NCBI RefSeq assembly: GCF_011764425.1
Contig: NZ_BLPF01000002.1
Span: 1,798,997-1,862,996 of the forward strand
DNA length: 64,000 bases
Source: Phytohabitans houttuyneae
GTDB lineage: Bacteria > Actinomycetota > Actinomycetes > Mycobacteriales > Micromonosporaceae
Direction of reading: 5' to 3'
Numbering within the stretch: position 1 is the first letter of the stretch; each line of letters starts with the position of its first letter. Of this stretch, positions 1-8,572 are shown piece by piece. Both the position numbers and the translations under genes were made by a program. The notes beneath the pieces were generated by a model. The model saw nothing but the letters and a program-made list of their open reading frames with translations, was not told where the DNA came from and ran no database searches.

Positions 1-1
1 G

Positions 2-364
2 TACCACGCGCTGGTCGGCGAGTTCGACGCGGCGCTGACCGACTGCCAGGAGGCGATCCGGCTGCTGCGCCTGACCGGCGACCGGCACGGCGAGGCCAGC
101 ACCTGGGACAGCATCGGGTACGCCTACCACCACCTGGGCCGGTTCGACGAGGCGCTGGAAAGCTACCGGCTGGCGCTGGAGCTGTTCCGCGAGTTCGGCG
201 ACCAGTTCTACGAGGCCGACACGCTGGACCACGTCGGCGACACGCACCAGGCGACGGGCGACGCCGCGGCCGCCCGCGAGGCCTGGCACGCCGCGGTGTC
301 CATCTTGGACGGACTGGGACACCCGCGGGCGGCCGAGATCCGCGCCAAGGTCGCGGCCGTCTGA
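2..364 (+). CDS. C-terminal part of a TPR protein (SARP/AfsR-like regulator tail)
   Basis: This is an open frame entering from the left edge and ending in TGA. About 120 residues are visible. They hold at least two tetratricopeptide repeats of the type 'G..DAAL..C..AI.L.R..GDRHGEA' followed by 'GR.DEAL..Y..AL.LFRE.GD'. This spacing is typical of the C-terminal TPR region of actinobacterial SARP/AfsR regulators and NB-ARC-TPR proteins, where the repeats mediate protein contacts. The N-terminal DNA-binding and ATPase parts lie outside the window, so the family is inferred from the TPR style alone. Confidence 0.75.
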   Translation, partial: YHALVGEFDAALTDCQEAIRLLRLTGDRHGEASTWDSIGYAYHHLGRFDEALESYRLALELFREFGDQFYEADTLDHVGDTHQATGDAAAAREAWHAAVSILDGLGHPRAAEIRAKVAAV

Positions 365-427
365 GACCGGGCCGCCATTTCGGGGGTACCGGCGGTGCGG
401 GCCGATGCCGTACCTTCAGACGCCGTG

Positions 428-1684
428 ATGCCCACGCTCGCCGGCGTCTGCGCCCGCTGCCCGTCGACCACCGTGTCCGTCTCCGGCGCCGTGCCCTGGT
501 GTCCGAGCTGCGAGTGGAACCTCGACCTGTACGAGCCGGACCGCCGCCGCCCCGAGTTCGGGTGGCGATGGATCGACCGGCGCACGCACCGCCTCGCGAC
601 GCGCCTGACCCGCGGCCAGTTCACCCGCCTGCTCGCCGGCGGCCCCGACCGCTCCGGCGGCGGGTTCGCCCGGGTGGCGACGGTGGCCGCCTCGGTGGTG
701 CTGCTGGCTTTCGTCGCGTTCCTCGCCGCGTTCGGCGTGTGGCTCGTCGTGCACGACTTCCCGACGCTGACCATCCCGTTCGGCCTCGCGGCGATCGGCC
801 TGGCGTTCATGCTGCGTCCGCGGTTCGGCCGCCTCGACCCGTCCGCCGTGGTGCTCGACCGCGATCGGGCGCCGGCCCTGTTCAGGCTGGTCGACGAGGT
901 GGCGGCAGCGGTCGACGCGCCGGCGCCTGCGGTGCTGGCGGTCAACGACGGCTTCTCCGCCTACGCCACCTCGATCGGCATCCGCCGCCGGCGGGCGCTG
1001 TGCCTCGGCCTGCCGCTGTGGGCGACCCTGCCGCCGCAGGAGCGGGTCGCCCTGCTCGGCCACGAGCTGGGCCACTTCGTCAACGGCGACGTGCGCCGCG
1101 GCCTGCTGACCCAGCCGGCGTTCACGATGCTGGGCGAGGCGGCCGATCTCGTGCGCCCGGTCAGCTCCAGCATGGTGGAGAACAACGGGCCGGCGACGCT
1201 GCTGGCCGAGGTGCTCCAGCGGATGCTGTCGCGCCTGCTGTTCGGCGCGCACGTGGTGCTGCTCTGGCTCGGCCAGCGGGACGCCCAGCGCGCCGAGTAC
1301 CTCGCCGACCAGCTCTCCGCGCGGGCCGGCGGCTCGGCGGCGGCCGCCAGCCTGCAGGACGCGCTCGTGGTCTTCGACTCGGTCGAGATGGTCGTGCGCC
1401 GCGACATGCGGGCCGGCCACGGCCCCGCGCAGTGGCGCCGCTCGGCGGACGAGGCGCGGCTGTCGGCGAGCGAGCGGCTGGCGGCGCTGCGCCAGCTGTC
1501 GGTCCGCGACGAGCCGTCGCTGTTCGCCTCGCACCCGCCCTCGGGGCTGCGCGCGCGGATGATCCGGGAGCGCCCAGCACACAGCCCGGCGGTCACCCTG
1601 ACCGAGGGCCGGGCCGAAGAGGTCGACCGCGAGCTCGCCAAGCACTACGAGCGGGTCGCCCGCGACGTCAGCTGGGGCGGCTGA
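428..1684 (+). CDS. Membrane-bound M48-family zinc metallopeptidase with N-terminal zinc ribbon
   Basis: A protein of about 418 aa. The N terminus carries two Cys pairs (CARC and CPSC), a zinc-ribbon layout. Two hydrophobic segments follow at roughly residues 85-130. The peptidase core has the HExxH motif, HELGH at about residues 212-216, and a downstream EYLAD whose Glu is the usual third zinc ligand of M48 enzymes. It is probably a membrane-anchored protease with a cytosolic catalytic face, like HtpX/CAAX-type proteases; the substrate is unknown. ATG 428 is chosen because it starts just before the zinc ribbon. An in-frame GTG at 395 with a G-rich upstream stretch is an alternative. The gene converges on a DUF4360 gene across a strong hairpin. 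Confidence 0.9.
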   Translation: MPTLAGVCARCPSTTVSVSGAVPWCPSCEWNLDLYEPDRRRPEFGWRWIDRRTHRLATRLTRGQFTRLLAGGPDRSGGGFARVATVAASVVLLAFVAFLAAFGVWLVVHDFPTLTIPFGLAAIGLAFMLRPRFGRLDPSAVVLDRDRAPALFRLVDEVAAAVDAPAPAVLAVNDGFSAYATSIGIRRRRALCLGLPLWATLPPQERVALLGHELGHFVNGDVRRGLLTQPAFTMLGEAADLVRPVSSSMVENNGPATLLAEVLQRMLSRLLFGAHVVLLWLGQRDAQRAEYLADQLSARAGGSAAAASLQDALVVFDSVEMVVRRDMRAGHGPAQWRRSADEARLSASERLAALRQLSVRDEPSLFASHPPSGLRARMIRERPAHSPAVTLTEGRAEEVDRELAKHYERVARDVSWGG

Positions 1685-1738
1685 GTCGCCGCCGGCTCCC
1701 CGTCCGGAGGGCGGTCCGCGCGGCGGGACTCGCGGTGA

Positions 1739-1778
1739 CCGGGGGACCGCCGACGGCTGCCGGCCGGCGATCCCCCGG
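1739..1778. terminator. Hairpin between convergent genes
   Basis: An inverted repeat with 14-bp arms (CCGGGGGACCGCCG / CGGCGATCCCCCGG, one mismatch) and a 12-nt loop lies between the M48 peptidase stop and the convergent DUF4360 gene stop. There is no T-tract. The position fits a bidirectional, actinobacterial-style terminator. Confidence 0.6.
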
Positions 1779-1804
1779 GCAACTCCTGTGTGGAGTGTCG
1801 GGCC

Positions 1805-2467
1805 TCAGCGCTGGTTACAGCGCTGCCACTTGAAGTGGTAGACGGTCGAGATGTCGCCGTCGGTCGAGTCCATCGTCACGAAGCTGGTGCCGGTCGAGGA
1901 GCCCCGGGACACGCGCAGCTCGGTGTTGATGTTCAGGTTGCGCAGTTCGCCGCAGGGTCGCCAGACCAGGGCGGCGACCTCCACCTCGTCGGTGGCGATC
2001 CAGTTGTCGTCGAGCGGCGCGGTGAGCGGGTGTGTGGTGAAGCTGCCCTGCGACATGCCCTGGAAGTAGTAGTTGGCCCGCTGGATCGCGGTGGCGCCGC
2101 GCTCCACCAGCGCGTACCCGCGGTGGTCCACCTTGGCGATCGCGAAGGTGAAGCCCTGCGGCACGTGGACGAGCACGTTGATCTGGCAGTTCTTGCGTCC
2201 GTCGGCGACCGGCAGGCCCGGGCCGGCCTGCGCCAGGTAGTCGCTGTAGATGACGGTGAAGGCGGTGTTGTCCGGCGAAACCGCCACATCCGCGGTGCCG
2301 GGGCGGCAACCGGAGCCCGCCATCGCGATGAGGTCGATCACGACCTGGTCTGCCGGCGGCGGGATCGGCTCGTCCAGGAAGCCCTCGGCGGATGCGGGCG
2401 TCGAGCCGATCAGGGAGGAGGTCAACAGCGCCAGTACAACACCACTACGCACCAATAGCTTACGCAT
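1805..2467 (-). CDS. Secreted DUF4360 protein (paralogue 1)
   Basis: A 220-aa protein with a Sec signal peptide at residues 1-26 (MRKLLVRSG, hydrophobic core, then A-S-A). The mature part carries the DUF4360 pattern: 'GSGCRPGTADV', 'DGRKNCQINV', 'P.GF.FAI', 'HRGYALVERGATA', 'ANYYFQG', and a final 'F.W.RC'. Four Cys suggest two disulfides. ATG 2467 is chosen over an upstream in-frame start because AAGGAG sits just before it and the signal peptide begins there. DUF4360 proteins are small secreted proteins of fungi and actinomycetes with no assigned reaction. It is an inverted paralogue of the gene at 2941, with exactly the same length. Confidence 0.9.
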   Translation of the reverse strand: MRKLLVRSGVVLALLTSSLIGSTPASAEGFLDEPIPPPADQVVIDLIAMAGSGCRPGTADVAVSPDNTAFTVIYSDYLAQAGPGLPVADGRKNCQINVLVHVPQGFTFAIAKVDHRGYALVERGATAIQRANYYFQGMSQGSFTTHPLTAPLDDNWIATDEVEVAALVWRPCGELRNLNINTELRVSRGSSTGTSFVTMDSTDGDISTVYHFKWQRCNQR

Positions 2468-2940
2468 GGGACTCCTTTCGAAGCGGTGCGATGATGCGCG
2501 CGCGCCGGCCAATGTTATAAGTCGAATTGAAGGATATCAATGGCTGATTGTGGGCATGCTGCCCTGATTCAATCATTAATGAATCCTTCTAATTAAAGGT
2601 GCGCCGCGATGCGGTCCGCCAAGTCTGATCTAAGGTGCCAATCAACCGATATCAGGCCAGATCGCCGGACGTTTTCCGCGAGTACTTCCGTTTTGATCTA
2701 GCAATCGCGGCGCTGTTCGCAGTCGTAACATTATTTCGACGTCTATTTTCGATATGACAGGCATCAATGTCTTGTGTGATCTGTAAACGGCTGGCTACGA
2801 TCCCACGCGAGACGCCCAAACCCCAGGCGGCCACCAGTCGTCTCCAGCTTCCTCGCGACCGAGGGTCGGCGCGAGGCTGTCCGGCGACAAGGTGCGCGGC
2901 GCGGAGTCATCAATCAGTTTTCCCAACCTGAGGAGATCCC
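2468..2940. other. AT-rich intergenic region between divergent DUF4360 paralogues
   Basis: This 473-bp stretch drives two outward-facing genes. From about 2508 to 2790 it is far richer in A/T than anything else in the window. It contains TCATTAATGA (2573-2582) nested in GATTCA/TGAATC arms (2566-2585), a plausible regulator site. A 60-codon minus-strand frame (2652-2834) shows no family resemblance. A ribosome binding site (GAGGAG) precedes the gene at 2941. I see no RNA gene. Confidence 0.6.
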
Positions 2941-3603
2941 ATGACGGTAGGACCGATCGGCGCCGGACGCGCGATCACCGTCGCGCTCGCTGTGGCACTG
3001 GCACTGTCTCTGGCCGGGTCCGCCTATGCCGGGGTCACCGGCTCGGCGGCCGAGGTGGAGGCGGTCCCGGATGACGCGATCCACATCGACGTGGTGGCGG
3101 CCAACGGCTCGGGCTGCCCGCCCGGGACCGTGCGCGTCATCACCAACTCGGACCGGACCGGCTTCCGGCTCAGGTACAGCAGCTTCGTCGCCGAGGCCGG
3201 CGGGAGCGTCGACATCACCGACCGCCGCAAGAACTGCCAGGCCGCCCTGCTGGTGACGGTCCCGCCGGGCTGGACGTTCGCGGTCGCCTCGGCCGAGTAC
3301 CGCGGCCGTGCCCGGCTGGACAGCGGCGCCACCGCGCTGCACCGCACCAACTACTACTGGCAGGGCTCGTCGGAGAACAACCAGGCGGACCACACCTTCG
3401 CCGGCCCCCTGAACGGTGCCTGGCGGGCCGACGACAAGGCGTACGCGCTGGTCTACAAGCCCTGCGAGGAGCAGCGGATCCTGAACGTCAACACCGAGCT
3501 GCGGGTGGACGAGGGCAGCTCGACCAGGCGCAACAGCATCTCGATGAGCTCGAGCGAAGGTGACGTCGACACCCTGTTCACCTTCACCTGGCGGCGGTGC
3601 TGA
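2941..3603 (+). CDS. Secreted DUF4360 protein (paralogue 2)
   Basis: A 220-aa secreted protein. The signal peptide spans about residues 1-30 (MTVGPIGAGRAITVALAVAL, ending AYA). The mature domain repeats the DUF4360 landmarks of the neighbour: 'NGSGCPPGTVRV', 'DRRKNCQAAL', 'PPGWTFAVASAEYRG', 'TNYYWQG', 'PCEEQRILNVNTELRV', and a terminal 'F.WRRC'. The Cys positions match. GAGGAG lies directly upstream of the ATG. Sequence similarity runs along the whole length, so the pair arose by an inverted duplication or by capture of two related genes. The role is unknown; an extracellular or cell-surface protein is inferred. Confidence 0.9.
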   Translation: MTVGPIGAGRAITVALAVALALSLAGSAYAGVTGSAAEVEAVPDDAIHIDVVAANGSGCPPGTVRVITNSDRTGFRLRYSSFVAEAGGSVDITDRRKNCQAALLVTVPPGWTFAVASAEYRGRARLDSGATALHRTNYYWQGSSENNQADHTFAGPLNGAWRADDKAYALVYKPCEEQRILNVNTELRVDEGSSTRRNSISMSSSEGDVDTLFTFTWRRC

Positions 3604-3622
3604 TCCCCCAGCCGCCGGCTGG

Positions 3623-3660
3623 GCGCGGTGGTCACCGACGGCCCTTGGTGACCACCGCGC
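3623..3660 (+). terminator. Strong hairpin after DUF4360 paralogue 2
   Basis: A perfect 14-bp inverted repeat GCGCGGTGGTCACC / GGTGACCACCGCGC with a 10-nt loop begins 20 bp after the stop of the DUF4360 gene at 2941. No T-run follows. Its stem length and place make it a convincing terminator. Confidence 0.75.
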
Positions 3661-3703
3661 CGTCGTGCGTTTGGGCCGGACCGGCGGGGGTAGGCCGCAG
3701 ATC

Positions 3704-3913
3704 ATGACGGACGAAACGGGCGACCGCTCGCTGGCGCGGCTGCTGGACGGCGTGTACGCCGCGCAGGAACGGGCGACCCGCGACGACATCCTGCGGCACG
3801 CCCTCGCCGCGGACCTTCCCGCCGACCTGCGCACCCGACTCGACGCGCTGCCCGAAGGGGAGTACGCCCTGGACGAGGCGGCGGAGGCGCTCGGCACCCC
3901 CGAGCCCGGCTGA
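3704..3913 (+). CDS. Small DUF2795-like protein
   Basis: A 69-aa acidic, helical protein. The line 'LLDGVYAAQERATRDDILRH' followed by 'LRTRLDALPEGEYALDEAAEAL' resembles the DUF2795 module of actinobacteria (helix, Leu-rich strand, 'LP...Y', helix). DUF2795 has no established biochemical role. ATG 3704 follows a G-rich stretch (GGGGGTAGG) 10 bp upstream; a longer frame to the left would run back through the terminator and is unlikely. It lies alone, convergent with the FAD monooxygenase 8 bp away. Confidence 0.65.
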   Translation: MTDETGDRSLARLLDGVYAAQERATRDDILRHALAADLPADLRTRLDALPEGEYALDEAAEALGTPEPG

Positions 3914-3920
3914 GCGGGCC

Positions 3921-5541
3921 CTACCAGGGGCGGCAGAGGGTGCGTGCCAGGGCGGCGCCGACCGCGGCCCCGGGGTCGGCGACGGGGTCGTGGGCCCGCC
4001 ACGCGACCACGCCGTCCGGGCGCACGAGCGCGGCGCCACCCGGTCCGAGGCCGAACGCCGTGGTGAACCCGCCACCCGGATCCGCCACGTCGCCGCCGTC
4101 GCCGACCCGGCACACGTCCAGCGGCACGCCCAGCCGCTCGGCGGCGGCCACCGCGGCCGGCGCCCACGCGGCGCCGTCCGGGCCGGTGAAGAGCACCGCG
4201 TCGCGGCAGATGACGTCCAATGTGGACAGCTCGGTGCCGGCGCGCCGCACGCTCACGTGGGGGCAGCGCACGCCCGGCCGCCCGCTCGGCGCCCGCGGGT
4301 CCTCCCACGCCGCGCCGTCGTCCGGGCCGTCCTCCAGGATCGACCTGGACCGGTAGCGGTACCCGAGGTCGATCAGCGCGTCGTCAACCACCGGATCGAG
4401 GCCGTCGGTGCCCAGCCCGGATCCAGCCGGGTCACGTAGCGCGTGTACGCCTGCTCGACCGTCAGCCGCCCGACCGGCAGCCGCTCCGCCTCGTACGTGT
4501 CGAGCAACTCGGTGCCGGCCCGCCCGTCGAGCACGTACGCGAGCTTCCACGCCAGGTTGTGCGCGTCGTGCACGCCGGTGTTGCCGCCGTAGCCACCCGT
4601 CGGCGGCATCACGTGGGCGCAGTCGCCGGCGAGGAAGACGCGGCCGGCGCGCAGCCGCTCGGCCCACTCGGCGGCGGCGTTCCACCGCTGCACGTCCTCG
4701 ATCTCGACCGGCAGGTCGGGCGCGCCGAGCGCCTCCCGCACGTACCGGACGCAGTCCGCCTCGGTCGCGTTCTGCCCGATCGCCGTCGTGCGCCGCCCGT
4801 CGCCGTCCACGGCCGTGTTGACGACCAGGAAGCCCGACCGGCCGTCGAAGGAGAACCTGAAGAAGCCCTGCAGGCGCGGGCCAACCACGTAGACGACGCT
4901 GAGGTTGCGGCCGCGCAGCAGCGGGCGCACGTCGCCGCGGAAGTAGATCGTGATGCTGTCGGAGAACGTGCCGTGCCCGGCCGTCCCGATGCCCAGCTGG
5001 CCGCGGACCGCGCCGCGCACCCCGTCGGCGGCCACCGCGTACGCGGCGTGGACGGTGGACTCCTCGCCGGTGCCCCGGTCGCGCACGACCGCGGTGACGC
5101 CGGCCTCCTCGGCCCGCAGCGAGACGACCTCGCAGGAGTACCGCAGCTGCCCGCCCAGCTCGGCGGCCCGCGCGCGCAGCACCGGCTCCAGCCCGATCTG
5201 GGTCACGAAGATCCGCGGCGACGGGCTCAGGTGCTCGACGCCCGCGTTGATGTTTTCGAAGAACCACTGCAGCTCGCGCCCGCCGAGCGAGTCGACCGCC
5301 ACGATCGCGCCGTTCTGCGCGAACTCGCGCTCCGCGGCCGCGACCACCTCCTCCTGCAGCCCCACCCCGCGGTACAGCTCCACCGTCCGCTGCATCAGGA
5401 ACGCCGCGCGGGGTGGATCGCGGTGCCGGGATGGCGCTCGACGACCAGGTGCTCGACGCCGTGGTGGGCCAGGAACAGGGACGTGGACAGGCCGACGAGG
5501 CTGCCGCCCACCACCAGCACCGGAGTCTCCACGTGCCGCAT
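3921..5541 (-). pseudogene. FAD-dependent aromatic-type monooxygenase, two frameshifts as assembled
   Basis: Three consecutive frames together encode a typical class A flavin monooxygenase of about 540 aa. Frame 1 starts [20 protein letters not shown] (FAD-binding GG.L.G). Frame 2 holds 'QRTVELYR' through 'GDCAHVMPPTGGYGGNTG' (second FAD motif) to 'YTRYVTRLDP'. Frame 3 begins around 'GLGTDGLDPVVDDALIDLGYRYRS' and ends with the thioredoxin-like C-terminal domain 'VSVRRAGTELSTLDV...TLCRPW'. The breaks are at about 5410-5413 and 4415-4420, and each is repaired by one extra G/C. The intact family hydroxylates phenolic or polyketide substrates with NAD(P)H and O2. Every motif is preserved, so a sequencing error is likelier than decay. 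It is divergent from the AhpD-like gene. Confidence 0.8.
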
Positions 5542-5675
5542 ACGCAGGAAGGTACTCCGCGGCGAACGACCGAGTAAAGAGACGGATATCGATCCATCGG
5601 GTGCGTGAGACCTTTGCCCGCCGGCATCCGTCAGGGAAGCGAGAGACCGCTTCGAACCTCACGGGAGGACGCACG

Positions 5676-6143
5676 ATGGGACCGCGCATACCTGACATCA
5701 ACACGCACCTGCCCGAGATCGGCCAGGTCGCCGGCGCGCTGGCGAAGGCCACCGGAAACGGCTCGGTGCCGCCGGTCACCAGCAGCCTGGTCTACCTGCG
5801 GGCGGGCCAGATCGTGGGCAATACGTACCAGGTGATCCGGCACTCGACGGACCTGCGCAAGGCCGGCGAGCCCGAGGACCGGATCGCCGCCGTCGCGACC
5901 TGGTGGGACGCGCCGTGGTTCAGCGAGGCCGAGCGGGCGGCGCTGGCGCTGACCGAGGCCGTGTTCCAGCCGGCCGAACGCGGCCGCGAGCGCGTGCCCG
6001 ACGACCTGTACGCCGAGGTCGCCAAGCACTACGACGACAAGGCGCTGGCCACCCTCATGACGGTGCTCGCCTCGGCCGGCTTCTGGATGACCGTCGCGAT
6101 GGTGCTCAAGCCGCCCGCGGGCCAGGAGGCCGGAAAGGCCTGA
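5676..6143 (+). CDS. Carboxymuconolactone decarboxylase/AhpD-like protein without the redox cysteines
   Basis: A 155-aa all-helical protein. 'LVYLRAGQIVGNTYQVIRHS', 'AGEPEDRIAAVATWWDAPWFSEAERAALALTEAV' and 'DKALATLMTVLASAGFWMTV' follow the AhpD/CMD core (R.S...C.YC..H in active relatives). Here the CxxC segment reads NTYQ, and the whole protein has no Cys. The His of the core is kept. It cannot therefore be a thiol peroxidase by the usual mechanism; a CMD-type lyase or a binding role is possible. ATG 5676 follows GGGAGG. It is transcribed divergently from the FAD monooxygenase over about 134 bp, suggesting a shared promoter region. Confidence 0.85.
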   Translation: MGPRIPDINTHLPEIGQVAGALAKATGNGSVPPVTSSLVYLRAGQIVGNTYQVIRHSTDLRKAGEPEDRIAAVATWWDAPWFSEAERAALALTEAVFQPAERGRERVPDDLYAEVAKHYDDKALATLMTVLASAGFWMTVAMVLKPPAGQEAGKA

Positions 6144-6198
6144 CGCGAGCGGGTCGCGGTCGCGTATGACGGGCGCGCGTTGTTATAGACAAACTTCT

Positions 6199-7497
6199 AT
6201 GCAACGCTTTGTGGGTATGAGGCGCTTCATCATCGCGACCGCGACCGCCCTGCTGGCGGTCGCCGCCGCCTCCGGCACCGCCGGCGCCGCGAGCCAGCCG
6301 ACGCCCGCCAACCCGTACGAGGGCGCCCGGGTGTACGTCAACCCCGAGTGGAGCGCGAAGGCGCTCACCGAGCCCGGCGGCGACCGGGTCGCGCACCAGC
6401 CGACCGCGATCTGGCTGGACAGCATCGCGGCCGTCCACGGCGACACCGGCGCGATGGGCCTGGCCGCCCACCTCGACCAGGCGGTCGTGCAGGCGGCCGG
6501 CGAGCCGATGGTGGTCCAGGTCGTCCTCTACAACCTGCCCGGCCGCAACTGCGGGCGGATGGCCTCGGACGGCGAGCTGGGCGCGAGCGACCTGCCGCGG
6601 TACAAGGCGGAGTTCGTCGACCCGATCGCCGCGATCCTCGCCCGGCCCGCCTACGCCGGGTTGCGCATCGTCACCGTCGTCGAACCGGACTCGCTGCCGA
6701 ACCTGGTCACCAGCACCGGCTGGCGGTACGGCGCGACCCTGCTCTGCGACACGATGCTGGCCAACCGCGGCTACGTCGACGGGATCGGGTACGCGCTGGC
6801 GGCGCTCGGCGCGCTGCCCAACGTCTTCAACTACCTCGACGTCTCGCACCACGGCGTGATCGGCTGGGAGGACAACCTCGCGCCCACGGTGAGCCTGCTG
6901 GTACAGGCCGCCCAGGCGTCGGGCAGCACCACGGCGGCCGTGCGCGGCTTCGTCACCAACACGGCCAACTACTCGGCGCTGCGCGAGCCGTTCATCCCGA
7001 TGGTCTATCCGTACCGGTACTCGCGCTGGGTGGACTGGAACCAGTTCAACGACGAGGTGACCTTCGCCGGCTTCGCCGCCGGCATCGGCTTCCTGGTCGA
7101 CACGTCCCGCAACGGGTGGGGCGGCCCGGCCCGGCCGGTCGCGCCGTCCACGTCGATGGACCCGAACGTCTTCGTCGACGAGTCGCGCATCGACCGCCGC
7201 GTGACCAAGGGCAACTACTGCAACCAGGCCGGCGCCGGCCTGGGGGAGCGGCCCACCGCCGCACCCGCCGAGGGCATCCACGCCTACGCGTGGATCAAGC
7301 CGCCGGGCGAGTCGGACGGCGCGAGCATCCCGATTCCCGGCGCGGCCGCGTTCGACCGCATGTGCGACCCGACCTTCACCGGGCCGCCGCGGGGCAGCAG
7401 CACCCACACCGGGGCGCTGGCCGGCGCGCCGCCGTTCGGCGCCTGGTTCCCGGCGCAGTTCCAGCAGCTCATGCAGAACGCCTACCCGCCCCTGTAA
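6199..7497 (+). CDS. Secreted glycoside hydrolase family 6 protein (cellulase-like)
   Basis: About 432 aa. An Arg-rich N region, hydrophobic core and A-G-A cleavage zone form a Sec signal peptide. The family 6 TIM-like barrel is recognisable from the second signature 'IVTVVEPDSLPNLVT', which contains the acid Asp, and from 'YKAEFVDPIAAIL', 'LDVSHHGVIGW', 'FVTNTANY' and 'HAYAWIKPPGESDG' near the C terminus. GH6 enzymes cut beta-1,4-glucan with inversion. The first signature reads 'YNLPGRNCGRMASDGEL', with Asn where the family usually has Asp (RDC). There is no carbohydrate-binding module. The start is uncertain: ATG 6199 or ATG 6217, neither with a clear ribosome site. Confidence 0.88.
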   Translation: MQRFVGMRRFIIATATALLAVAAASGTAGAASQPTPANPYEGARVYVNPEWSAKALTEPGGDRVAHQPTAIWLDSIAAVHGDTGAMGLAAHLDQAVVQAAGEPMVVQVVLYNLPGRNCGRMASDGELGASDLPRYKAEFVDPIAAILARPAYAGLRIVTVVEPDSLPNLVTSTGWRYGATLLCDTMLANRGYVDGIGYALAALGALPNVFNYLDVSHHGVIGWEDNLAPTVSLLVQAAQASGSTTAAVRGFVTNTANYSALREPFIPMVYPYRYSRWVDWNQFNDEVTFAGFAAGIGFLVDTSRNGWGGPARPVAPSTSMDPNVFVDESRIDRRVTKGNYCNQAGAGLGERPTAAPAEGIHAYAWIKPPGESDGASIPIPGAAAFDRMCDPTFTGPPRGSSTHTGALAGAPPFGAWFPAQFQQLMQNAYPPL

Positions 7498-7501
7498 CCC
7501 C

Positions 7502-8572
7502 CTACCCGGACGCCGGGTAGGCGCGGGTCTCGGCGGCCTTGACCGCCGCCCACACCGGCTGGCCGGGGACGAGGTGCAGGTGGGCGGCGGCGGCCGGCGT
7601 GATGTCGGCGGCGACCACGATCGGCCCGTCGAGCTGGATGCGCAGGTTGTCACCGTGGCGCTGGATACCGGTGATCGTGGCCGGCCAGACGTTGCGCGGG
7701 CTGCCCTCGGGCCGCTGCGGGTGCAGCGCCACCGCCGACGGCGGGAACGCGACGAACGCGTCGCCGTCGAGCCGGTCGGCGGTGGACAGCGCGAACCCGT
7801 CGGCGACCCGGACGGTGTGCCCGCCGGCGGTGCCGCGGTAGAGGTTGAGGCCGACGAGGCGGGCGACGTAGTCGGTGCGGGGCCGGGCGGTGATGGTGGC
7901 GGCGTCGCCTTCCTGCACGATCACGCCGTGCTCGACGATGACCAGCCGGTCGGCCAGCACGAGCGCGTCGAGCGGGTCGTGGGTGACCAGCAGCGTGGCG
8001 CCCGGGTGCTCGGCGAGGTGGCGGTGCAGCTCCGCCCGGGTGTCCAGCCGGGTGCGGGCGTCCAGCGCGGCCAGGGGCTCGTCGAGCAGCAGCAGGGCGG
8101 GGTCGACGGCGAGCGCACGGGCCAGCGCCACCCGCTGCGCCTGACCGCCGGACAGGTGCCGCGGCTTGCGGGAGGCGTGCTCGGCCAGCCCGACCCGGTC
8201 CAGCCACCGCGCGGCCCGCTCGCGGGCGTCGTGGCGGTGCACGCCGTGGCGGCGCGGCCCGAACGCGACGTTGTCCACAGCGGACAGGTGCGGGAAGAGC
8301 AGGTAGTCCTGGAAGACCACGCCGATCGGCCGCCGCTCGGTCGGTGTCCACACGCGACGGTCGGGCCGGTCGAGGTCACGCCCGTCCACCCGGATGTACC
8401 CGTCGGTCAGCGGCTGCAGCCCGGCCAGCGCGCGCAGCGCCGTGGTCTTGCCGGCGCCGTTGGGCCCGAGCAGCGCCACCACCTCGCCCTTGTCGATGGC
8501 CAGGCGCACGTCCAGCCGGAACGTGCCGCGGTCGACGACGAGGTGCGCGTCCAGCAGCGCGGGGGCGGTCAT
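7502..8572 (-). CDS. modC: Molybdate ABC transporter ATP-binding protein ModC
   Basis: A 356-aa ATPase. Walker A is 'GPNGAGKTT' (about residues 36-44), followed by the Q-loop 'GVVFQDYLLFPHLS', signature 'LSGGQAQRVALARAL', Walker B 'LLLLDEPLAALD' and H-loop 'LLVTHDPLDAL'. The C-terminal 120 residues form a TOBE/Mop-like domain, as in ModC. It energises high-affinity molybdate (or tungstate) uptake at the membrane. Its ATG overlaps the modB stop (ATGA). It is the last gene of a four-gene operon, convergent with the GH6 gene 4 bp away. Assignment as ModC rests on the neighbours and the TOBE tail. Confidence 0.93.
   Translation of the reverse strand: MTAPALLDAHLVVDRGTFRLDVRLAIDKGEVVALLGPNGAGKTTALRALAGLQPLTDGYIRVDGRDLDRPDRRVWTPTERRPIGVVFQDYLLFPHLSAVDNVAFGPRRHGVHRHDARERAARWLDRVGLAEHASRKPRHLSGGQAQRVALARALAVDPALLLLDEPLAALDARTRLDTRAELHRHLAEHPGATLLVTHDPLDALVLADRLVIVEHGVIVQEGDAATITARPRTDYVARLVGLNLYRGTAGGHTVRVADGFALSTADRLDGDAFVAFPPSAVALHPQRPEGSPRNVWPATITGIQRHGDNLRIQLDGPIVVAADITPAAAAHLHLVPGQPVWAAVKAAETRAYPASG

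Noticed and set aside
395-1645. Long opposite-strand frames over the M48 peptidase
   Set aside because: High GC third positions create long open antisense frames; the sense frame carries HExxH and membrane helices, the antisense gives only Arg/Ala/Pro-rich text.
2652-2834. 60-codon minus-strand frame in the AT-rich gap with a GGAG before GTG
   Set aside because: Composition is typical of random AT-richer sequence, there is no family resemblance, and it sits between two promoters.
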